This document shows positions 33,360-41,564 of a stretch of DNA of 64,000 nt, one piece after another. The stretch lies in NCBI RefSeq assembly GCF_001612885.1, contig NZ_BDBH01000014.1, positions 1-64,000 on the forward strand, written 5' to 3'. A program made the position numbers and the translations under genes. Origin of the DNA: Nocardia harenae NBRC 108248. Lineage in GTDB: Bacteria; Actinomycetota; Actinomycetes; Mycobacteriales; Mycobacteriaceae. Below the pieces are notes generated by a model, which searched no databases, was not told the origin of the DNA, and was given only the letters and a program-made list of their open reading frames with translations. Positions within the stretch are counted from its first letter, which is position 1; every line of letters begins with the position of its first letter.

Positions 33360-33716
33360 TTACTCCACCGATTCCCGGCCACGGCCGGTCAGCGCGCCGC
33401 CCGCCGCCCGCCACTGGATCAGCCCGCCGCTCATGTTCACCGCGTCGAAGCCGTTCTCCACCAGTAGGTTGGCCGCGCCCGCCGAGCGCAGCCCGCCGGT
33501 GCAGAAGGCGATGAGCAGCCGATCCTCCGGCAGTTCGGGGCAGCGGTCGAGCAGCACCTCCAGCGGCAGGTGCACCGACCTGGGGATGTGCGTGCGGTTC
33601 CACTCGAACTCGCGCCTGACATCGACGATCAGCGCGCCGTCGGCCACCAGCCGCAGCGCCTCGGGGGCACTCACCGCCGGTGGTCTGCGCAGGTAGTGCC
33701 GGAGCTTCGTACTCAT
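33360..33716 (-). CDS. Rhodanese-like domain protein
   Basis: Single-domain rhodanese of 118 residues. It shows LIVDVRREFEWNRTHIPRSV, the active-site loop FCTGGLRSAGAANLL with the catalytic cysteine (CTGGLR), and FDAVNMSGGLIQWRA, all in the canonical order. It would carry a persulfide on cysteine in sulfur transfer. Upstream is a MarR regulator on the same strand, only 9 bases away, so the two may be co-transcribed. The sulfur donor and acceptor are unknown. Confidence 0.92.
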   Translation of the reverse strand: MSTKLRHYLRRPPAVSAPEALRLVADGALIVDVRREFEWNRTHIPRSVHLPLEVLLDRCPELPEDRLLIAFCTGGLRSAGAANLLVENGFDAVNMSGGLIQWRAAGGALTGRGRESVE

Positions 33717-33725
33717 TCCTTCAGT

Positions 33726-34139
33726 CTAGCTGAAGGTCATCCGGCGCAGCTCGGCGCGCAACCCCTCGGTCAGCTCCGGGTGCCGCGCCGCGAATTCGGC
33801 ATCCAGCCCGGCCACGACCGCCGCAGCCCGCGCGAGCAGCTGCTCCCCCACCGCCGTCACCCGCAGCGTCGACGCCGCCCCCGGCTGCGCCGTCCCGTCG
33901 TCCACCAGCCCCGCCGCGACGAACCCGCTGACCGCCGTGTGCGCGCTCTGCACGGTGATGCGCGAGCGCCGCGCCAGCTCGCTGAACGAGATCCCCGGGG
34001 TGCCGCGCACATGCCCGAGCAGCCCGTACTTGCGCGTCGTCAGCCCGAGCGGTTTCAGCGCGTCGGCGTAGGCCGCGTCCCACACCCTGGCCACCGTCAG
34101 GAGGGCGATGGTGGGGCTGAAGGGTGGGGGCTCGGGCAT
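33726..34139 (-). CDS. MarR family transcriptional regulator
   Basis: Winged helix protein of 137 residues: LKPLGLTTRKYGLLGHVRG, SFSELARRSRITVQSAHTAV and AGLVDDGTAQPGAASTLRVT (recognition helix and wing), then a dimerisation helix. MarR proteins respond to phenolics or oxidants. It is divergent from a beta-lactamase-fold hydrolase gene only 39 bases away, leaving little room for two promoters, and lies directly upstream of the rhodanese gene. I chose the ATG at 34139. Confidence 0.88.
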   Translation of the reverse strand: MPEPPPFSPTIALLTVARVWDAAYADALKPLGLTTRKYGLLGHVRGTPGISFSELARRSRITVQSAHTAVSGFVAAGLVDDGTAQPGAASTLRVTAVGEQLLARAAAVVAGLDAEFAARHPELTEGLRAELRRMTFS

Positions 34140-34178
34140 GGGGGCAGGGTACGCGGCGCCCGCCGCCGGCCGGGCGAG

Positions 34179-35156
34179 GTGGCGGCGGGACTCGGTGCCG
34201 ACGGGGATCCGGTGCTGGATGCCTGGGGCGGTTTCCGGGACGCGGCGCGCACGTTGCCATGGGAGCGCGACACCATCGTGAACGTCTGGTCCACCACCAA
34301 GACCATGGTCGCGCTCTGCGCGCTGCTCCTCGCCGACCGCGGCGAGCTGGAGCTGGATGCCCCGGTTGCCGGGTACTGGCCGGAGTTCGCCGCGGCGGGC
34401 AAGGGCGAGGTCCGGGTGCGGCACCTGCTCGGCCACACCGCGGGGCTGCCGGACTGGGGCAGACCGATCACCGCCGCCGAGCTCTACGACGGCCCCGCGG
34501 TCACCGCGGCGCTCGCGGCGCCGGCGCCCGCCTGGGAGCCGGGGACGGTGGCCGGATACCACGCCGTCACCTTCGGCTTCCTGCTCGGCGAGGTGATCGC
34601 GCGGGTCAGCGGCCGCAGCGTGGGGCGGTTCTTCGCCGACGAGGTCGCCGCGCCGCTCGGCGCCGACTTCCACATCGGGCTGGCGGCCGAGCACGACCAC
34701 CGGGTCGCCGAACTCGTCCCCGACCCGACCGGGGACAGCCCGGACGGCTTCCCGGTCGGCGTCTCCGACGCCAACACCGCGGCCTGGCGGCGCGCGGAGA
34801 TCCCGGCGATCAACGGCCACGGCAATGCCCGCTCGGTCGCGCTGGTGCAGTCGGTGCTCGCCTGCGGCGGCAGCGTGGGCGGCAAGCGGCTGCTCTCCGC
34901 GGCGGGCGCGGAGCGGGTCTTCGACGAGCAGTTCGCCGGGACCGACCTGGTGCTCGGGCAGCCCATCCGCTGGGGTCTCGGCTACCGGCTGGAGAACCGC
35001 ACCTGCTCGTGGGGCGGCTGGGGCGGCTCGGTGGTGCTGGCCGATGCCGAGCAGCGGATGGCGGTGGCTTACACCATGAACCAGGTGCTCTGGCAGGACG
35101 GCTACGGCCGCGGGCTCGAGGTCGTGTTCGCCGCCTACGACGGCCTCGTCTCCTGA
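34179..35156 (+). CDS. Beta-lactamase-fold serine hydrolase, possibly N-terminally truncated
   Basis: EstB-type serine hydrolase. SxxK is NVWSTTKTMVA, the second motif lies in WEPGTVAGYHAVTFGFLLGE, and VRHLLGHTAGLPDW plus DANTAAWRRAEIPAINGHGN are typical of the family. The first start available is GTG 34179 (325 residues), which begins only about 15 residues before the DAWGG strand. Relatives usually have roughly 30 more residues, and the region that should encode them is occupied by the divergent MarR gene start. No ribosome site is evident. Either the 5' end was lost or the start differs from what I can see. Confidence 0.75.
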   Translation: MAAGLGADGDPVLDAWGGFRDAARTLPWERDTIVNVWSTTKTMVALCALLLADRGELELDAPVAGYWPEFAAAGKGEVRVRHLLGHTAGLPDWGRPITAAELYDGPAVTAALAAPAPAWEPGTVAGYHAVTFGFLLGEVIARVSGRSVGRFFADEVAAPLGADFHIGLAAEHDHRVAELVPDPTGDSPDGFPVGVSDANTAAWRRAEIPAINGHGNARSVALVQSVLACGGSVGGKRLLSAAGAERVFDEQFAGTDLVLGQPIRWGLGYRLENRTCSWGGWGGSVVLADAEQRMAVAYTMNQVLWQDGYGRGLEVVFAAYDGLVS

Positions 35157-35161
35157 CCAGA

Positions 35162-35194
35162 ACGGCGCCCCGCCCGCACCGGCCGGGGCGCCGT
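35162..35194. terminator. Bidirectional terminator hairpin
   Basis: A perfect 11-bp stem (ACGGCGCCCCG with CGGGGCGCCGT) around an 11-base loop, placed 5 bases after the hydrolase stop and 9 bases after the stop of a tiny minus-strand ORF. Confidence 0.7.
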
Positions 35195-35203
35195 CCGGGC
35201 GCG

Positions 35204-35263
35204 CTACGCCGCGCTGAGACTGCTCAGCACGATATTGAGCGTCGCGAGAAGGAGATTCAACAC
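35204..35263 (-). CDS. Tiny hydrophobic peptide
   Basis: A 19-codon frame starting GTG-TTG and encoding MLNLLLATLNIVLSSLSAA, with GAGGAAG about 10 bases upstream and a perfect hairpin just after the stop. The peptide is long enough to span a membrane once or to lie along it. It has the same layout as the tiny ORF at 33128 (ribosome site, hydrophobic peptide, strong hairpin), which is the main reason to list it. It may be an upstream or orphan small protein; translation is unproven. Confidence 0.35.
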   Translation of the reverse strand: MLNLLLATLNIVLSSLSAA

Positions 35264-35349
35264 TGTCCGGCTTCTTCCTCGTCCGTTCGGCACGCCGTTC
35301 TCGGCAGCCACCGAGAAGCTAACAGAACCGAGTTCGAAATGCGGTCGTT

Positions 35350-36297
35350 TCAGGAGTCCAGCCGCACCCGCGCGACCAGCGCGCGGTGGTCGGCGCCGGG
35401 CAGCGCCACCGTCTCCACGCCGTGCGCCCGGCCGCCCGCGAGGAGGATGTGGTCGATGCCGACCAGCGGCGGGTACCGCTTGTCGGCCGGGTAGGTGCGC
35501 AGCAGCCCGGCGCCGGACTGCTCGGCGGCGTCCCGGAGGCGGCCGGTGAGCCAGCGCCGGAACTGCGCGTGGTCGTGGGTGGCGTTGAAGTCGCCGCCGA
35601 CCACCACCGGGCGGTCGGCGGGCGCGCGCTCGACCAGGGCGCGCAGTCGCTCCAGCTCCCCCGCCCAGACGTCGATGCCATAGACCGGCGGCACCGGGTG
35701 CAGGGCGAAGACCGCCACCGGGCCCGCGCCGGGGATCTCGGCGGTGGCGCCGAGCTGGTTGAGCACGAAGCCGTCGAACTCGACGGTGCCGGTGAGCGGG
35801 AAACGGCTCCAGATGCCGGTGCCCGACGCGGTGCGGCCCGGCGAGACGTAGCGGTGCGGGAGCAGGGCGTCCAGCCCGGCGGCGGCCAGGCCGTCCAGCG
35901 CGGCGGGGGTGAGTTCGTTCACGGTGAGCAGGTCGACCTCGCGCTCGCGCACCGCGCCGACGAAGGCGGCGGGGTCGGCGCCGTCGAAGAGCAGGTTGGC
36001 CTGGGCGACGGTGAACTCAGGGCCGGAGCCCGTAACGGCGCCGCCGGTGAACAGCGGCGCCTGGGTCCAGGCCGCCACCCCCGCCACGAGGACGGCGACC
36101 AGCGCACCGGCCCAGCTCCGCACCCCGGCGAAGAGCAGCGCGGCGAGCACGGCGCCGAGCATGAGGTACGGCGCCAGCGCGGCCGCCAGCACCGGCAGCC
36201 GCGCGTCGAACGGGCTGTAGTGCAGCGCCACCCCGGCCGCCCCGGCCAGCACGGCCGTCCACCCGAGCACCTCGGCACCGACCCGCACCGTGCTCAC
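35350..36297 (-). CDS. Membrane-anchored endonuclease/exonuclease/phosphatase (EEP) family protein
   Basis: Protein of 315 residues. Three N-terminal transmembrane helices (through about residue 85) precede an EEP domain whose motifs are in order: LLTVNELTP (metal-binding Glu), VVVGGDFNATHDH, GIDHILL and LPGADHRALVARV (catalytic His). The domain faces outward and would hydrolyse phosphodiesters or act on phospholipids or nucleic acid. This TM3-EEP form is common in actinomycetes. It starts with GTG 36297, 40 bases after the Tol-annotated gene, and is the third gene of a likely operon. Confidence 0.85.
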   Translation of the reverse strand: MSTVRVGAEVLGWTAVLAGAAGVALHYSPFDARLPVLAAALAPYLMLGAVLAALLFAGVRSWAGALVAVLVAGVAAWTQAPLFTGGAVTGSGPEFTVAQANLLFDGADPAAFVGAVREREVDLLTVNELTPAALDGLAAAGLDALLPHRYVSPGRTASGTGIWSRFPLTGTVEFDGFVLNQLGATAEIPGAGPVAVFALHPVPPVYGIDVWAGELERLRALVERAPADRPVVVGGDFNATHDHAQFRRWLTGRLRDAAEQSGAGLLRTYPADKRYPPLVGIDHILLAGGRAHGVETVALPGADHRALVARVRLDS

Positions 36298-36337
36298 GGG
36301 CGCCACCACCCCGCGCGCCCGGGGGGCCGCACCGTGC

Positions 36338-36619
36338 TCACGGCCCCACCACCTCCGCCTCCCAGCGGGCCCGGCGCTCGGCCTCGGACTGCTCCCACCA
36401 CGGGGTGCCGCGCTCACCGAGCGCCACCTTCACCGCCTGCACGCCGTCCCGCGCCGCGCGGGCGCCCTCGGTGCGCCGCACCTCACGCCGCCACGCCATG
36501 AGGATGGATTGCAACTCGGCGCGGCGCTCCTCCGGAATGAGCGGGTCGGTGGCGCGCCAGCGGCGGCCGTCGACCACGATGTACCGCCCGTCGGGGGTGT
36601 GCTCGACCTCCCGGCTCAT
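36338..36619 (-). CDS. Small conserved protein, commonly labelled biopolymer transporter Tol
   Basis: Protein of 93 residues beginning MSREVEHTPDGRYIVVDGRR, followed by WRATDPLIPEERRAEL and VKVALGERGTPWW. This matches a widespread actinobacterial family that databases label 'biopolymer transporter Tol', although the sequence has no membrane segment and nothing Tol-like that I can see. The function is therefore unknown. Its ATG overlaps the preceding SnoaL-like gene (ATGA at 36616-36619). Confidence 0.8.
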   Translation of the reverse strand: MSREVEHTPDGRYIVVDGRRWRATDPLIPEERRAELQSILMAWRREVRRTEGARAARDGVQAVKVALGERGTPWWEQSEAERRARWEAEVVGP

Positions 36620-37116
36620 GGGAAGGTCCCCGGGGTGAGCGCGGCGTCCGGGCCGAGCGGGCGGCGCAGCCGCCAGCGCTCGGTGAGCGTGCTCGCCGCC
36701 ATCAGCCAGGCGCCGTCCTCCAGCACGTACTCGTCGCGGTACTCGCCGGTCATCAGCGTCTCGGTGCGGTCGAGCAGGTTCACCTGGCGGAACTTCAGCG
36801 TCCACGCGCCGGTGGCGGTGGCGGCCGAGGTCAGGGTGATCTCCGGGTGCACGGCGTGGTGCATGTCGAAGATCACGAACTCGCCGTCCACCCGGTGCCG
36901 GGCCACCCGGCCGAAGAGCGCCGCCATCGGCTCGGCGTCGTCGTACACGCCGAGCGGGCCGTAGTCGATGCGCGCGCCGGAGCGCACGAAGCAGGCGCGG
37001 AAGGCGGTGGCGTCCTTGGCGTCGCAGGCCCGCAGGTACCGGTATTTGAGCTGCTTGATCGCCTCGATCCGGTCGAGATCGTCGAGGCGCCGGGCCAGCT
37101 CGTCGGAGGACGTCAT
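36616..37116 (-). CDS. SnoaL-like / NTF2-fold nuclear-transport-factor family protein
   Basis: Protein of 166 residues with the SnoaL_4-type pattern: LDRIEAIKQLKYRYLRACDA at the N terminus, ARIDYGPLGVYDD, then FDMHHAVHPEITL and a closing WLMAASTLTERW. The cone-shaped NTF2 fold is used by dehydratases, isomerases and ring hydroxylases, and as a simple ligand-binding domain; the catalytic role here is unclear. First gene of an operon with the Tol-annotated and EEP genes. The start is ATG 37116. Confidence 0.82.
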   Translation of the reverse strand: MTSSDELARRLDDLDRIEAIKQLKYRYLRACDAKDATAFRACFVRSGARIDYGPLGVYDDAEPMAALFGRVARHRVDGEFVIFDMHHAVHPEITLTSAATATGAWTLKFRQVNLLDRTETLMTGEYRDEYVLEDGAWLMAASTLTERWRLRRPLGPDAALTPGTFP

Positions 37117-37271
37117 CCCTGCACGGTAGGCGGCCCTCCGGCGGCCGCGAAACCGGTTCGTGCGTTCGGGGCCGTGGCGTACCGGACGCGCGGCAGCAAG
37201 GCCGAGAATTCCCTGCTCCGCCCGGAGATCGGCTGGTCGACGCCAACGGATGTCGAATTTGGTGGAAGCGG

Positions 37272-37529
37272 CTGCTGGAGAACGGCCTGTCCGCGGGGGC
37301 GCCCGGCCGGATCGCGCTGCCGATCGCCGGGGACGACGCGGCGGCCAAGCGCGTCGTGAGCGCGCTCGTGGACGAGCTCGGCTTCGACCCGGTGGACGCG
37401 GGCACGCTCGCCGAATCCTGGCGCCGGCACCCGGGAACCCCGGTGTACGGCAAGGACTTCGACGCCGCGCGCACGAAGGCGGCGCTCGCGGAGGCGAGCG
37501 CCGAGCGGACCGCGGAGTGGCGGGCCTGA
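37272..37529 (+). pseudogene. NADPH-dependent F420 reductase C-terminal remnant
   Basis: This frame encodes GAPGRIALPIAGDDAAAKRV, then LVDELGFDPVDAGTLAESWR and GTPVYGKDFD, ending before TGA at 37527. This is the C-terminal half of the F420:NADP oxidoreductase family. The N-terminal Rossmann fold is absent: the frame upstream is non-homologous and has no ATG or GTG, so the gene is a relic. It lies between the SnoaL operon and the aldehyde dehydrogenase gene, in a 440-bp stretch without other genes. Confidence 0.75.
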
Positions 37530-37556
37530 GCGGCCGGAGCCGGGGCGGGCCCGCGC

Positions 37557-38999
37557 TCAGTGGCCGATGTAGACCGACTTGGTGTTGAAGTAGGACTCCA
37601 GCCCCTTCTTGCCGCGCTCCCCGCCCCAGCCGGACTGCTTGTGCCCGCAGATCGGCATGGACGGGTCGGAGGCGAGCGCCGAGTTCACCCAGACCTGGCC
37701 CGCGCGCAGCTCGTTCAGCACGCGGTGCGCGCGGCCCAGGTTCTCGGTCCAGATGGAGCCGGCGAGGCCGTAGTGGGTGTCGTTGGCGGCGGCGATCACC
37801 TCGTCCTCGTCGTCGAACGGGATGACCGAGCCGACCGGGCCGAAGATCTCCTCGCGGATGAGCCGCATGTCCGGGGTGGTGCCGGTGACGATGGTGGCCT
37901 CGTAGAAGTAGCCGGGGCGGTCGAGCGGCTTGCCGCCGGTGATGATCTCCGCTCCCTTCGACACCCCCTCCCGCACGATGCCGTCGACCCGCTCGCGCTG
38001 CTTCTGGCTGATCAGCGGGCCGAGCACGGAGTTCGGATCCTCGCTGCCGCCCATCGGGAGCATCCGGGCGAAGCCCGCGAGCCCCTCGACCACCTGCTCG
38101 TAGATGCCGCGCTGCACGTACATGCGCGAGGTGCAGGAGCAGTTCTGGCCGGAGCCGGCCAGCAGCCCCATGCCCGCGCCCATGATCGCCCTGCTCAGGT
38201 CGGCGTCGTCGAACATGATCAGCGGCGACTTGCCGCCGAGCTCGAGGGTGAGCCGCTTGAGGTTGCCCGCCGCCGCCTTGACGATCAGCTTGCCGACCTC
38301 GGTCGAGCCGGTGAAGGCGATCTTGTCCACATCCGGGTGCGCGGTGAGCGCGGCGCCGGTGGTCTCGCCGTAGCCGGTGATCACGGTGAGCACGCCGTCC
38401 GGCAGCCCGGCCGCGCGGAAGATCTCCTCCAGCTTCAGCGCACTGAGCGGGGTCTCCTCGGCGGGTTTGAGCACGGCGCTGCACCCGGCGGCCAGCGCGG
38501 GCGCCACCTTCAGCATGGCGATGAAGAACGGGCCGTTCCACGGGATGATGAGCCCGACCACGCCGACCGGCTCCAGCTGGGTGAAGGTGTGGTAGTTCTC
38601 GAAGGTGCCGAGCAGGCCGTCGGAGACCAGGTTGGCCGACTCGCCGTGGATCTTGCCGACCCAGCCCGCGTAGTACACCAGCATCTCCTGCGAGACCTTG
38701 ATGATGTGCCGCGCCGCGGTGGCGTTCATGCCGTTGTCCTGCGCCTCCAGCTCGGCGAGCTCGTCGGTGCGGGCCTTGATGATCTCCGCGGCGCGGAACA
38801 GCACGTCGGCGCGGTGCGCGGCGGGCAGCTTGCGCCAGACGCCGGACTCGAAGGTCTCCCGCGCCCGCGCCACCGCCGCGTCGACGGCCTGCTGGTCCGA
38901 GTCGGCGACCTCGCCGATCCGCTGCTCGGTGGACGGGTTGTAGACCGGGATGATCCCCGCGTTCTCGACCCCGGGTTCGACGTCGGCGGTGCTGCTCAC
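37557..38999 (-). CDS. Aldehyde dehydrogenase
   Basis: NAD(P)-dependent aldehyde dehydrogenase of 480 residues. It has the GLIIPWNGPFFIAMLKVAPA coenzyme region, FTGSTEVGK near residue 233, the general base in LTLELGGKSP, and the catalytic cysteine in LAGSGQNCSCTSR, followed by EEIFGPVGSVI and the closing PICGHKQSGWGGERG motif. The first residue of the usual GQxC active site is retained with an unusual second cysteine (NCSC). It starts with GTG 38999, with GGAGGG 9 bases upstream. It is divergent from an MMPL transporter gene, 276 bp away. Confidence 0.93.
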   Translation of the reverse strand: MSSTADVEPGVENAGIIPVYNPSTEQRIGEVADSDQQAVDAAVARARETFESGVWRKLPAAHRADVLFRAAEIIKARTDELAELEAQDNGMNATAARHIIKVSQEMLVYYAGWVGKIHGESANLVSDGLLGTFENYHTFTQLEPVGVVGLIIPWNGPFFIAMLKVAPALAAGCSAVLKPAEETPLSALKLEEIFRAAGLPDGVLTVITGYGETTGAALTAHPDVDKIAFTGSTEVGKLIVKAAAGNLKRLTLELGGKSPLIMFDDADLSRAIMGAGMGLLAGSGQNCSCTSRMYVQRGIYEQVVEGLAGFARMLPMGGSEDPNSVLGPLISQKQRERVDGIVREGVSKGAEIITGGKPLDRPGYFYEATIVTGTTPDMRLIREEIFGPVGSVIPFDDEDEVIAAANDTHYGLAGSIWTENLGRAHRVLNELRAGQVWVNSALASDPSMPICGHKQSGWGGERGKKGLESYFNTKSVYIGH

Positions 39000-39275
39000 A
39001 GTTGCTCACCCTCCGCGATGCTGGTTCTGCGCGACCCCAGGAGAATATCACTCTCAATTTACGGAAACGATACTTTCGTCGTGTGACGCCGGGGCGGGCG
39101 CCCGCGCCCGGGGCTCGGCCGTCCGGATAACGGCTCGCGCGGCACGCCCGGCTCTGCGAGCATGGCATCGCCGCCGCTGCCGCGGCGTCGTAGAGTTGCC
39201 ACGTCCGCGCGCTCCGCTCGTGCGAATCGCGCTCCCGCTCAGCTATTTCCGGTTTCCGAAAGGGGTTCGAGGCCC

Positions 39276-41423
39276 ATGTTCGCACGGCTGGGCGCGATAG
39301 TCGTCCATCATCCGCTCGAGGTGATCGGGCTGTGGCTGCTGCTGGCGGTCGCGGTCGTGACTGCGGCTCCCGCGCTGGAATCGACCACCGATCAATCCGC
39401 CTTCCTGCCCGCGCATTACGAGTCCATCCAGGCGATGGAGATCCAGCAGGAGGCGTTCCCGGAGAGCTCGGCGCCCGCGGCGATCATCGTCTTCGCCAGG
39501 GCCGACGGCGCGCCGCTCACCGACCAGGACACCGCCGCGGTGCTCCGCATCGGCACCGAGCTGCGGGAGGCGACGATCGCCGACGTCACCGGGCTCACGC
39601 CGGTGCCGCCATCGGAGAACCGGCTGATCCAGATCATCGCGGTGCAGATGACCACGGTGACCGACCCGAGCGATCCGGCGCAGACCGACGCGGTGGTGGC
39701 GCTGCGCGCGGAACTGAGCGAGCGGGTGAGCGGCACCGAGCTGCGCGCCGGCATCACCGGCCAGGCCGCGCAGGTGCTGGACCAGCAGGAATCCAGCGAG
39801 AAGGGGCTTGCCATCGTCGGCGTCGCCACCATCGTGCTGATTCTGGTGCTGCTGCTGGTGATCTTCCGCAGCCCGGTGATCGCGCTGCTCCCGGTCATCG
39901 TCATCGGCGCGGTCTCCAGCATGGTGAACGGGCTGATCGGCGCGGTGTCGAAGGCCTTCGACCTGCAGATCGACGCCTCGATCAGCGCCATCCTGCTGGT
40001 CGTCCTCTTCGGCGTCGGCACCGACTACATCCTGTTCCTCATGTTCCGCTACCGCGAGCAGCTGCGTGCGGGCGACGACCCGAAGACCGCCATGGTGCAT
40101 GCCGTCGCCCGGGTCGGCGAGGCGATCACCTCGGCCGCGGGCGCGGTGATCATCGCCTTCCTCGCGCTGCTGCTCTCCACGCTCGGCATGTTCCGGGCGA
40201 TGGGGCCCGCGCTGGCGATCGCCGTCGCGGTGGCGCTGGCCGCGGGGCTGACGCTGGTGCCCGCGGTGGTGTCGCTGCTCGGAACGAAGGTGTTCTGGCC
40301 GTCGAAGAACTGGCGGCACGAGCCGACCGGGACCCGGTTCCGGGCCGCCGGTACCGCGCTCGGCGCCAGGCCCGCGCTCTTCGCCGCGGTCTCCGGCGGG
40401 GTGCTGCTGGTGCTCGGCGTGTTCGCGCTCGGCTTCCACCCGACCTTCGACCTCAGCTCCGGCTCCACCTCGGCGGAGTCCGAATCCGTCGTCTACAGCA
40501 GGGAACTGGTGAAGGGGATGCCCGCGGGCACCACCCAGCCCTCGGACGTGCTGCTGCGCTCCGGCGGGGGTGCGCTCACCGCCGAGCAGCTCGGCGCCTA
40601 CCGCAGCGCGCTGGCCGGGGTGCCCGGCGTCGGGCAGGTGGCGGAGCCGAAGCTCTCCGCCGACCGGTCGATCGCCGATTTCTCGGTCACGCTCTCCGAC
40701 GCACCGGAATCCGATGCCGCGCTCGCCACCGTCGAGGGGCCGCTGCGGGCGACCGCGCACGGCGCCGCGCCGGCCGGCGCCACCGCCGCGGTGGGCGGGT
40801 TGACCTCGATCTTCGTCGACTTCCAGGACGCCATGGCGCGGGACTACTCGATCGTCTTCCCGGTGGCGGCGGTGCTCATCATGATCGTGCTCGGGCTGCT
40901 GCTGCGCAGCCTGGTGGCGCCGTGGTACCTCATGGTCTCGGTATTCCTCGGCTTCGCGGCGACGCTCGGCGCCACGGTGCTGGTCTTCCAGCACGCGCGC
41001 GGGGAGTCCGGGCTGATCTTCACGCTGCCGGTGATCATGTACCTGTTCGTGGTCGCGCTCGGTACCGATTACAACATCCTCATGGTGGCGCGGTTGCGCG
41101 AGGAGGCGCGGGCCGGGGTCGAGCCGAGGGAGGCCGCTGCGCTCGCGGTCCGGCACACCGGGCCGACCATCGCGGCGGCCGGGGTGATCCTGGCAGGCAC
41201 CTTCGCCTCCATGATGCTGGCGGGCAACACCGTGCTCTCCCAGATGGGGTTCGCCATCTCGGTCGGGATCGGCATCGCGGCCTTCGTCATGGCGATGTTC
41301 TTCACCCCCGCGCTCACCGCGCTGATCGGGCACGCGGCATGGTGGCCGGGGCACGCGGACCGCGGGCCGGAGCGGGCCGAGGGGGTCGAGGCGCCCGAGT
41401 CCGCGGCGCGGGCCGCGGACTGA
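39276..41423 (+). CDS. MMPL/RND family transporter
   Basis: Protein of 715 residues with two halves of about six helices each, separated by large extracytoplasmic loops. Each half has the family GTDY motif: VVLFGVGTDYILFLMFRYRE (about 248) and VVALGTDYNILMVARLRE (about 590). The length is that of the compact, non-mycolate-type MMPL proteins rather than MmpL3 (about 950). It exports lipids or hydrophobic compounds using proton motive force. The ATG at 39276 follows GAGG by a short spacing. It is divergent from the aldehyde dehydrogenase gene. Confidence 0.92.
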   Translation: MFARLGAIVVHHPLEVIGLWLLLAVAVVTAAPALESTTDQSAFLPAHYESIQAMEIQQEAFPESSAPAAIIVFARADGAPLTDQDTAAVLRIGTELREATIADVTGLTPVPPSENRLIQIIAVQMTTVTDPSDPAQTDAVVALRAELSERVSGTELRAGITGQAAQVLDQQESSEKGLAIVGVATIVLILVLLLVIFRSPVIALLPVIVIGAVSSMVNGLIGAVSKAFDLQIDASISAILLVVLFGVGTDYILFLMFRYREQLRAGDDPKTAMVHAVARVGEAITSAAGAVIIAFLALLLSTLGMFRAMGPALAIAVAVALAAGLTLVPAVVSLLGTKVFWPSKNWRHEPTGTRFRAAGTALGARPALFAAVSGGVLLVLGVFALGFHPTFDLSSGSTSAESESVVYSRELVKGMPAGTTQPSDVLLRSGGGALTAEQLGAYRSALAGVPGVGQVAEPKLSADRSIADFSVTLSDAPESDAALATVEGPLRATAHGAAPAGATAAVGGLTSIFVDFQDAMARDYSIVFPVAAVLIMIVLGLLLRSLVAPWYLMVSVFLGFAATLGATVLVFQHARGESGLIFTLPVIMYLFVVALGTDYNILMVARLREEARAGVEPREAAALAVRHTGPTIAAAGVILAGTFASMMLAGNTVLSQMGFAISVGIGIAAFVMAMFFTPALTALIGHAAWWPGHADRGPERAEGVEAPESAARAAD

Positions 41424-41564
41424 CCCCGGCACGGCCGGGCGGTGTCCGCCGTCCGGCCGACATGTCCGCGTGGCGCAGGCGAATCCGGCTCGCCGGGGGT
41501 TCGCCGCGGCTACGATTCGCCCCTATCCGGAGCGGGGGCTCGGGAGCGAAAGGGGAGGTCTGCC

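Noticed and set aside
36338..36619. Function as a Tol biopolymer transporter, the label commonly given to this family.
   Set aside because: The protein is 93 residues without a membrane segment and no TolQRAB genes are near; I treat the label as a naming artefact.
39040..39085. AT-rich stretch with GAAA...TTTC symmetry between the aldehyde dehydrogenase and MMPL genes.
   Set aside because: The arms are imperfect and only four to five bases long; not enough to call an operator.
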